From: Herbiconiux aconitum | GTDB taxonomy: Bacteria > Actinomycetota > Actinomycetes > Actinomycetales > Microbacteriaceae | Direction of reading: 5' to 3' | Assembly: GCF_024979235.1 (NCBI RefSeq) | Contig: NZ_JANLCM010000001.1 | Span: forward strand, 930,001 to 994,000 | DNA length: 64,000 nt | In this document: positions 40,321-46,805 of the stretch, one piece after another | Layout of the letters: each line of letters starts with the position of its first letter | Numbering within the stretch: the first letter of the stretch is position 1 | The notes under the pieces: generated by a model | What the model was told of the DNA's origin: nothing | What the model saw: the letters and a program-made list of their open reading frames with translations, nothing else | Database searches by the model: none | Translations under genes and position numbers: made by a program

Positions 40321-41352
40321 GTGACGCACCCCGTTCTGCTCGACGTCGACACGGGTGTCGACGATGCCTTGGCCATCCTCTTCGCGGTCGCGCATCCCGA
40401 GATCGAGCTGCTCGGAATCACCTGCGTCGCCGGCAACACCTCCCTCGAGAACGTGGTGGCCAACACCCTGCGCGTGCTCGACGTCGCCGACGCTCCGCCC
40501 GTTCCCGTGGCCGGCGGAGCGATCCGACCGCTGATCGAGGCCGCGCGGGCTTCGCACGCCCACGGCTCCGACGGCTTCGGGGAGTTGAGCGCCGACCCGG
40601 ACTTCGCCCATCCGCACTCCTTCCGAGCGGCCGACCCACGGCACGCGGTCGACCTGCTGCGCGATCTGCTGCTCTCCGCCGCCGAGCCGGTGACGATCGT
40701 GGCGCTGGCCCCGCAGACGAACCTCGCGCTGCTGCTCCGCCAGCATCCCGAACTCGCGCCGCAGATCGAACGCATCCTCTTCATGGGCGGGTCAGCCGGG
40801 GTCGGCAATGCGACTCCCGTCGCCGAATTCAACGTCTGGCACGACCCGGAGGCCGCGGCCATCGTGCTCGATTCGAGCGTGCAGACCTTCATGTACGGCC
40901 TCGACGTCTTCAACCAGGTCACGATCGACCGGGCCGACGCCGATTCCCTCCTGGCCGCGCCCGGCGCATCCGCTCGCCTCGCGGGCAGACTGCTGCAGTT
41001 CCCGATGGGCGACGACCCGGATGCGCCGAACGAAAGCGCTGCAGCCGCGGACGCGGCCCCGTCGTACACCGGTCACATCGGCGATGCCGGAGCCCTCTGC
41101 GCCCTGGTCGACCCCGGCGCCCTCCGCATCGAGCGTCGCCCGGTGCGTGTCGAGCTCGCCGGGTTCGCACGCGGTCAGACCATCGTCGACCGCCGCCAGC
41201 GGGTGGGTGAAGACGCGATCCACGCCGGTGCAGCCGCCGGATCGGGCAGCGCGGGCACCCTGCCCGGCACCACCCTCGTCGACGTCGCTCTCGACGTCGA
41301 TCGCTCCCGCTACGCCCGGCTCTTTCTCGACACCATCGCGCGCCTGCCGTGA
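40321..41352 (+). CDS. Inosine/uridine-preferring nucleoside hydrolase
   Basis: Cleaves the N-glycosidic bond of ribonucleosides. The 343-residue protein has the calcium-binding N-terminal cluster DVDTGVDDA, the VAGNTSLENV strand, the loop MGGSAGVGNATPVAEFNVWHDPEAA and a late acidic HIGDAGAL segment that supplies an active-site Asp. No signal peptide is visible, so it acts in nucleoside salvage in the cytosol. The stop overlaps the next gene (GTGA). Confidence 0.92.
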   Translation: MTHPVLLDVDTGVDDALAILFAVAHPEIELLGITCVAGNTSLENVVANTLRVLDVADAPPVPVAGGAIRPLIEAARASHAHGSDGFGELSADPDFAHPHSFRAADPRHAVDLLRDLLLSAAEPVTIVALAPQTNLALLLRQHPELAPQIERILFMGGSAGVGNATPVAEFNVWHDPEAAAIVLDSSVQTFMYGLDVFNQVTIDRADADSLLAAPGASARLAGRLLQFPMGDDPDAPNESAAAADAAPSYTGHIGDAGALCALVDPGALRIERRPVRVELAGFARGQTIVDRRQRVGEDAIHAGAAAGSGSAGTLPGTTLVDVALDVDRSRYARLFLDTIARLP

Positions 41353-42395
41353 TGCGGGCCCTGAGCGAACCCGAATTCGCCGCCGAGACCAGCGGCGGCA
41401 CCGCTCCGGCGCCGGCCCGCGCGGCCGACGACGTCTGGGTGCTGCCGCAGCCGATGCCGAACGAGTACTCCCCGCACTACTCACTGAGCTACCTGGTTCG
41501 AGACGCCCACGGTGGTCTGCACCTCATCGATCCCGGGCTGGACAGTGACGAGAACCGGGCGCGGCTGTCCGCCCTGCTCGGCGAGATCGCCCGCGAGACC
41601 GGCAGCGCGGGTAGTGCCGGCGTCGTGAATGAAGCCCCCGCCCTCGCCTCCATCACGGTCACACACTTGCATCGCGACCATCTCGGCATGGCCGAGCGCC
41701 TGCGTCGCGAGACGGGTGTTCCCGTCGCCTTGCACCGCGAGGAGCAGGCGTCGCTCGGCCGCCTGCTCGAAGCCATGCCGCAGCACGCCGAGATCCAGGC
41801 CGAGCGTGCAGCGGGCTGGGGGGTTCCGGCCGAACGGATGCCCGAACTCGCCGCGGCCGCCGATCGCGCGGCCAGCGGCGGCGCAGAGTCCTCCCTCCGT
41901 GCCGACCTGCTGCTCGACGACGGGGAGCTGCTGGCGATTCCGGGGCGGCGCATCCGTGTGCTCCATACCCCGGGGCACACACCAGGGCACGTGTGTCTCC
42001 ACGACCTCGACCACGGCATCCTGTTCACCGGCGACCACGTGCTGCCCTCGATCTACCCGGGCATCGGTCTCGGCGGGCCGGCTGCCGACCCGATCGGCGA
42101 CTACCTGCGCTCCCTCGACCAGGTGGCGGCCCTCGACACCGGCGCAACCTCTGTCTTTCCCGGTCACGGCTACCGCTTCCGCGGCCTCGCGGAACGCGTC
42201 GCCGCCACCCGACGCCACCATCTCACCCGCTCGGCCCAGGTCGCCGCGGTGCTGGACGCGCATCCACACGCCACGATCTGGGAGATCGCGTCACGCATCC
42301 ACTGGACCGCCGGCTGGGCCAACATGCGCGGCTTCTTCCTCTCATCGGCCCTCACCCAGACCCAGATGCACGTCGACCACCTCGCCGCGCGCTGA
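41349..42395 (+). CDS. Metallo-beta-lactamase-fold hydrolase
   Basis: Two-metal hydrolase of 348 residues. The metal motif THLHRDHLG (HxHxDH) is near residue 100, a third ligand is in HTPGHTPGHV and another in FTGDHVLPS; the C-terminal His is in FPGHGYRF. A helical C-terminal domain of about 70 residues (TIWEIASRIHW) follows, as in LACTB2-like members that act on nucleic acids or thioesters. Coupled by a 4-nt overlap to the nucleoside hydrolase. Substrate unknown. Confidence 0.9.
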   Translation: MMRALSEPEFAAETSGGTAPAPARAADDVWVLPQPMPNEYSPHYSLSYLVRDAHGGLHLIDPGLDSDENRARLSALLGEIARETGSAGSAGVVNEAPALASITVTHLHRDHLGMAERLRRETGVPVALHREEQASLGRLLEAMPQHAEIQAERAAGWGVPAERMPELAAAADRAASGGAESSLRADLLLDDGELLAIPGRRIRVLHTPGHTPGHVCLHDLDHGILFTGDHVLPSIYPGIGLGGPAADPIGDYLRSLDQVAALDTGATSVFPGHGYRFRGLAERVAATRRHHLTRSAQVAAVLDAHPHATIWEIASRIHWTAGWANMRGFFLSSALTQTQMHVDHLAAR

Positions 42396-42401
42396 CCTCG
42401 C

Positions 42402-42462
42402 ATCGAGTGGGCACGATTCGTGCCCATCACCCTCGGTGTGCGACGAAACGTGCCCACTCGAT
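42402..42462. repeat. Intergenic hairpin with three copies of a GTGGGCACG-like word (element E)
   Basis: ATCGAGTGGGCACG (42402-42415) pairs with 42449-42462. A third half-site makes a tight palindrome, TGGGCACGA-T-TCGTGCCCA, at 42408-42426. Two mutually exclusive stems are therefore possible. It lies between two genes read in the same direction. Confidence 0.75.
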
Positions 42463-42510
42463 CAGGAACACGCGAGCCGTGCAAGAATCGAGGCAACGAC
42501 CGGAGGAGCC

Positions 42511-43158
42511 GTGGCCGAATTCGTCGACATCCCGTCTCCGGGCTGGCCTCTGGAGTACGGCGAACCGGGCCGCCCCACGATCGTGCTCGTGCATGACTCC
42601 TATGGGCGGCTGCCCTACCTCGAGGCGTACGCCCGCTCGCTCGCGAATCAGGGCTTCTTCGTGACGGTGCCCGATCTCTTCCACGGCGTCGCGACCATCC
42701 AGCCTGAAGGCGCAGCCGAACTCGCCGACCGCATCGACGACGGATTCGCCCTCGCGACCCTCGACGACGCAGTCGCGCTCGGACGCGGTCACGGCGCCAA
42801 TCGCGTGGGCTTGATCGGCCTCGGGCTCGGCGGGCGTCTCGCTCTCCGGCTCGCCCAGCGCGGGGAGGCGGATGCGGTGGTCGCCTACTACGCGGTGCTC
42901 GGCCACGAGGAGGCCGGCATCATCCCCTGCGCCGTGCTGATGCACCGGCCAGAGGGCACCGGATGGGCGGGAGACATCGACGTCGACGAGTTCGTCAGCC
43001 GCCTGAAGGAGCATGGCACCCCCGTCACGCAGTACACCTACTCGGCGACGGCCGACGGCTTCGCCAACGCCACGATGCTCGAACTGCTCGACAAGAACGC
43101 GGCCGCGCTGGCCTTCGCGCGCTCGACCTACTTCTTGCAGGCGCAGCTGCTCGACTGA
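42511..43158 (+). CDS. Dienelactone-hydrolase-like protein lacking the nucleophile
   Basis: Alpha/beta-hydrolase protein of 215 residues resembling dienelactone hydrolase (LVHDSYGRLPYLEAYARSLANQGF, VPDLFHG). The nucleophile elbow, GxCxGG in the family, reads GLGLGG, with Gly105 in place of Cys. The catalytic-His region (GHAF in the family) reads ADGFAN. The protein therefore looks catalytically dead and may bind a ligand or regulate. GGAGGA lies three bases before the GTG start. It precedes the DUF2470 and haem-oxygenase genes in the same direction. Confidence 0.8.
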   Translation: MAEFVDIPSPGWPLEYGEPGRPTIVLVHDSYGRLPYLEAYARSLANQGFFVTVPDLFHGVATIQPEGAAELADRIDDGFALATLDDAVALGRGHGANRVGLIGLGLGGRLALRLAQRGEADAVVAYYAVLGHEEAGIIPCAVLMHRPEGTGWAGDIDVDEFVSRLKEHGTPVTQYTYSATADGFANATMLELLDKNAAALAFARSTYFLQAQLLD

Positions 43159-43185
43159 CACCGTTCTCGACTAGCGTTGGGCGTC

Positions 43186-43488
43186 GTGACCCTTTTCGCT
43201 CCCGACATCGTCGACGCCGTCCTCCGCCACATGAACGGCGACCACAGCGACGACAACCTCCTGATCGCGCGAGCCTTCGTCGATCCGGCCGCGGACGCCA
43301 GCACCATGGTCGGCTTCGACGGCGACGAGGGCGTGTGGGAGGTGACCGGCGGTGGCGTGACGAAACGCGCATCCGTCGCCTGGCCGAACGGCCCGATCGC
43401 CGACCGCCCCGAGGTGCGCCGCGAGATCGTGGCACTCTACGACGAGGCCTGCGCGGTGCTCGGCATCGAGCCGCGGCCGCACGCGTGA
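43186..43488 (+). CDS. DUF2470-domain protein, likely haem-binding
   Basis: Small protein of 100 residues consisting of one DUF2470 domain (VDAVLRHMNGDHSDDNL at its start). In HugZ-type haem-degrading enzymes this domain binds haem with histidines and is fused to a flavin-reductase-like barrel; here it stands alone. It lies just upstream of a haem oxygenase, which supports a role in haem handling. The GTG is eight bases after a TAGCGT box and may be leaderless. Confidence 0.82.
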   Translation: MTLFAPDIVDAVLRHMNGDHSDDNLLIARAFVDPAADASTMVGFDGDEGVWEVTGGGVTKRASVAWPNGPIADRPEVRREIVALYDEACAVLGIEPRPHA

Positions 43489-43535
43489 CCGTTTTGGGGG
43501 AAATCCCTAGAGACCGCGGAGCCTTCCTCCGCTAA

Positions 43536-43553
43536 AGTTAGGCAACACTAACT
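43536..43553 (+). promoter_or_regulatory. IdeR/DtxR-like iron box upstream of haem oxygenase
   Basis: AGTTAGGCAACACTAACT is an inverted repeat (AGTTAG-N6-CTAACT) and contains TTAGGC...CTAA, close to the DtxR/IdeR consensus. It lies 18 bases before the haem oxygenase start, where binding would block transcription when iron is plentiful. Confidence 0.7.
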
Positions 43554-43570
43554 CGTCGTGGAATGAGCGT

Positions 43571-44224
43571 ATGGCTGCTGTAATCCCCTTCTCGCAAGCT
43601 CTCCGCGAGCGCACCTGGACCGGCCACAGCGACAGCGAGGGCGCGGGCTTCATGACCGACTTGATGAGCGGTAAAGGAACGCGCGACGACTACATCGCGC
43701 TGGTCGCCCAGCACTACTTCATCTACGAGGCGCTCGAAGCAGCGGCCGACCGCATGAAGAACGACCCCGTCGCGGCCGCCTTCATCTCGCCGAAACTCAC
43801 CCGACTGCCCGCGATCGAAGAAGACCTGCGCTTTCTGATCGGGGAGGACTGGCGCGAGCAGGTCACACCGTTGCCGACGACCGCCCGTTACGTGCAGCGG
43901 ATCAACGAGGTCGCCGCCACCTGGAACGGCGGGTTCATCGCCCACCACTACACGCGTTACCTCGGCGACCTCTCGGGCGGGCAGATCATCCGCACCCTGA
44001 TGCAGCGTCAGTTCGGCTTCGAGACCAACGGCGTGGGTTTCTACCTCTTCGGCGACATCGCGAAGCCGAAGGAGTTCAAAGAGACCTATCGCGCCCAGCT
44101 CGACACGGTCGACTGGGACGACGCCGAACGCGACCGCGTGATCGACGAGGTGATGGTGGCCTACCGCTTCAACACCGAGCTCTTTCTCGACCTCGCCGAG
44201 GCCAAGGCATCGGCCGCGGCGTAA
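43571..44224 (+). CDS. hmuO: Haem oxygenase (HmuO/HO-1 type)
   Basis: Breaks haem to biliverdin, CO and iron in the cytosol. The all-helical protein of 217 residues has the proximal haem ligand His19 in TWTGHSDSEGAGF and the distal-helix Gly-rich segment YLGDLSGGQ. An IdeR/DtxR-like box precedes it, so expression should rise under iron limitation. The DUF2470 gene upstream may be a haem-binding partner. No haem transporter genes are seen in the window. Confidence 0.95.
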   Translation: MAAVIPFSQALRERTWTGHSDSEGAGFMTDLMSGKGTRDDYIALVAQHYFIYEALEAAADRMKNDPVAAAFISPKLTRLPAIEEDLRFLIGEDWREQVTPLPTTARYVQRINEVAATWNGGFIAHHYTRYLGDLSGGQIIRTLMQRQFGFETNGVGFYLFGDIAKPKEFKETYRAQLDTVDWDDAERDRVIDEVMVAYRFNTELFLDLAEAKASAAA

Positions 44225-44238
44225 GCCTGCCGGCGCGC

Positions 44239-44787
44239 TCAGAGCTCCTTCAGGAGCCCCTTCCAGTAGCCGCGCCAGTGCTCGACGGCCACCGCCGATT
44301 CGAGCTTCGTGTGGTGCACGCCGACTGACGCTTTGCCGGGTGCCTTCTCGTAGATGTTGATCGCCACGAGAGTGCCGTCGTCGAGTCCGCACCGCCAGTA
44401 GCGCCACTTGCCCGAACTGCTCGCCTGGCCCTCGCGGGTGATCGGCACGCCACTGAATTCCGTGCGATCGCCGGCCAAGCTCACCCACGCCTCGAGGGCC
44501 TCGTCCAGCGAGGCGCTGAGGGTCTTGCTCGCACCCACCGTGAAGTCTCCGTCGCAGCTCTGACCCGGCTCCCGCCGCCCGATCTCCTGCTCGTAGGCCA
44601 CCGTGATGCCTTGCGCCCACCATCCGCTGTTCGGATGCGTCGCCGCCAGACGCTCGTACACCTCTCGGGCGATCTCGGCGTGCGACCGGTTCGCCGCATC
44701 GATCGAGGCGAGGTACGACATCCACTCGTCCCACGGCTGTTCGGTGGCCTTCTCGATGGCCGAGATGTTCGCTGCTCTGGTCGCCAT
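44239..44787 (-). CDS. Uncharacterised soluble protein, 182 aa
   Basis: Cytosolic protein, family not firmly recognised. The N-terminal half is helical (AIEKATEQPWDEWMSYL). The middle has SGWWAQGITVAYEQEIGRREPGQ, a Trp-rich stretch that recurs in small proteins often encoded near START/AHSA1-domain genes. The C-terminal half looks like alternating strands ending in VEHWRGYWKGLLKEL. The ATG lies seven bases after TAAACT, suggesting a leaderless start. It is convergent with haem oxygenase, 14 bases away. Confidence 0.72.
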   Translation of the reverse strand: MATRAANISAIEKATEQPWDEWMSYLASIDAANRSHAEIAREVYERLAATHPNSGWWAQGITVAYEQEIGRREPGQSCDGDFTVGASKTLSASLDEALEAWVSLAGDRTEFSGVPITREGQASSSGKWRYWRCGLDDGTLVAINIYEKAPGKASVGVHHTKLESAVAVEHWRGYWKGLLKEL

Positions 44788-44794
44788 GGCGCCC

Positions 44795-44800
44795 AGTTTA
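44795..44800 (-). promoter_or_regulatory. Leaderless -10 box of the 182-aa protein gene
   Basis: TAAACT on the minus strand ends seven bases before the ATG at 44787 and overlaps the end of the YhgE gene. Confidence 0.45.
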
Positions 44801-46801
44801 GGTGGCGACCGGCGAGGGTGCCAGAGGCACGATCTGCACCAGGCTGCGCGATCGGTGACGGGTCACCGCGATGAGGCTGAGAGCGAGCCCGATCGCCGCG
44901 AACACCAGGAGCACGACGGCTTCCTGCGCCACGACGGCGAGGGAACCGCCACCGATCAACGCTTGCATGCCCGTGATGGCATGCGATAGCGGGAGCAGGC
45001 TCGAAAGTCCGGTGTAGAGCGGGGAACTCAATCCGTTCGGGATGATGACGGCGGCCGCCGCGATCTGCACCACGACGAGCCCCAGCGAGAGCAAGCGCCC
45101 CGCCTGTCCGAACAGGGCCACGAGCCCCTGGTGCAGGGTCACGAACGCGAACGACATGAAGAGGGAGAACAGGATGCTCCCCGCGACGTGTGCCGGATGG
45201 GCACCCACGAAGAACAGCACGGTCGCCACGACCGCCGCCTGCACGAGCCCGAGCACGACGGCCGGCCAGAGCGAGCCGACCACGACCCGGAAGGTGGAGG
45301 CGGTGGAGGCGAGGCCGCGCCGGGTGAAGGGCGTCAGCAGGAGGTAGATGGCGAAGGCGCCGATCCAGAGGGCCATCGGCACGGCGACGGCGGCGATCGC
45401 GGCCGCCGGACTCGGCAGAGCAGCGATGTCGGACTGCTCGGTCACCACGGGGTTCGCGACCACGGTCGAGATCGTGTCCTCCTGGGCGGTGGTGTACGTG
45501 GGGATCTGGTCGGTGGCCTGCTGCAGACCGTCGGCCAGCTGGTGGGTTCCGGATGCGAGTTGTGCGGCCCCGGGGGTGAGTTGCGCCGCTCCTGCCGAGA
45601 GCTGGTTCAGGCCGTCGGAGAGGCCCGCTGTGCCGGCCGCCAGCTGGGTGGCGCCGGAGGAAGCCTGCGAGATGCCGTCGGTGAGCTGCGGGATGTCGGC
45701 CGCGAACTGCGCGGCCCCGGCACTGACCTGGTTCGATGCTCCCTCGAGCGCCGTGACACCGAGCGCGTCGAGACCGAGACCGAGCGTGACCCCGAAGGAG
45801 CGCACCCTGATGCCGGCAGCGTCCAGCTCGATCCGGTCGAGCCTCCGTACGATCTCGTCGGTCGGCAAGCCTCCCGCGACCTCGCTGCGGAGTGCCGCGA
45901 TCGTCGACTCGAGATCCTTCTGCGATTGATCGATGCCGTAGGAGTTCACTGTCTCGTCGGCAAGGCGCCCTTTGAGGAAGGTGATGCCCGATGAGACCCC
46001 GGCCGTGCCCTCGGCCAGGAGGTCGGCGTACTCCGGCAGGTCGGCCGTCGCCGTTGAGATCTCGTTCAAACCACCCGCCAGCGCCTGCGCACCCGTGTTG
46101 AGCTCGGCGCCGCCGGTGGCTGCCGTCGCGAGACCCGTGGCGAGCTGCCCGGCTCCCGTGGTGAGCTGATCGGCCCCGCCCGCGAGCTCCGAGGCAGCCG
46201 AAGCCGCCTGGCCGATCGATCCGTTCAGCGTGGTGAACGCGCCGAGCGTGGTGGTGACGAACTGCTTCGTGGCCTGGGTCGACAAGGCCGCCTGGAGGTT
46301 CGTGGAGAGCGCGCTGGCGAGCATCTCGGTGACGTAGCTGTTGGCGCCGTTGGTCTGCACCTGCAGCTCAGCCTGCACCGGCGAGGTGCCCGAGATCGAC
46401 ACGTACGACGCCGAGAAGTTCGAGGGGATGGTCACGACCGCCGCGTACTGACCCGACTTCAGTCCGCCGGCGGCGGTGGAGGCATCCGTCACGTTCCACG
46501 TGAAACCCTGCCCCGAAGTGCCGGAGGTCAGCTCGCTCACCAGCAGCTTGCCGGCGAGCACCGGTGTGGTCGTGCCGTCGCTCTGCGGCACGTCGACCAT
46601 GACGTCTTGATTCACCACGGCGGCCGGAAGTGCTGGGCCGGAGGGCGCGGCGGCCGACTGCGTCGGCGAGACCAGGGCGGTCACCGCCACGCCGGCGATC
46701 AGCAGCGGTGTGAGCACGGCGAGCACGATGGCGACGCGCCGGGCAACGGGGGTCAAGGATCCGGTGTCGCCGCGGCGCACCAGGGAAGACAGGCTCGTCA
46801 T
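44798..46801 (-). CDS. YhgE/Pip-family ABC-2-like membrane protein
   Basis: Membrane protein of 667 residues. One N-terminal helix (about 21-43), a large extracytoplasmic region (about 44-470), then about five C-terminal helices of the ABC-2 permease type. The outside region contains repeated Gly-Ala-x-Gln-Leu units (GAGQLATGL, GAAQLTPGAAQLASG) that form a long coiled or helical-repeat rod typical of YhgE/Pip proteins. Family members include phage-infection protein Pip and the EsaA component of type VII secretion. The ATG is five bases from the stop of the MmpL-like gene, and the two probably form one export system. Confidence 0.88.
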   Translation of the reverse strand: MTSLSSLVRRGDTGSLTPVARRVAIVLAVLTPLLIAGVAVTALVSPTQSAAAPSGPALPAAVVNQDVMVDVPQSDGTTTPVLAGKLLVSELTSGTSGQGFTWNVTDASTAAGGLKSGQYAAVVTIPSNFSASYVSISGTSPVQAELQVQTNGANSYVTEMLASALSTNLQAALSTQATKQFVTTTLGAFTTLNGSIGQAASAASELAGGADQLTTGAGQLATGLATAATGGAELNTGAQALAGGLNEISTATADLPEYADLLAEGTAGVSSGITFLKGRLADETVNSYGIDQSQKDLESTIAALRSEVAGGLPTDEIVRRLDRIELDAAGIRVRSFGVTLGLGLDALGVTALEGASNQVSAGAAQFAADIPQLTDGISQASSGATQLAAGTAGLSDGLNQLSAGAAQLTPGAAQLASGTHQLADGLQQATDQIPTYTTAQEDTISTVVANPVVTEQSDIAALPSPAAAIAAVAVPMALWIGAFAIYLLLTPFTRRGLASTASTFRVVVGSLWPAVVLGLVQAAVVATVLFFVGAHPAHVAGSILFSLFMSFAFVTLHQGLVALFGQAGRLLSLGLVVVQIAAAAVIIPNGLSSPLYTGLSSLLPLSHAITGMQALIGGGSLAVVAQEAVVLLVFAAIGLALSLIAVTRHRSRSLVQIVPLAPSPVAT

Positions 46802-46805
46802 GCGG

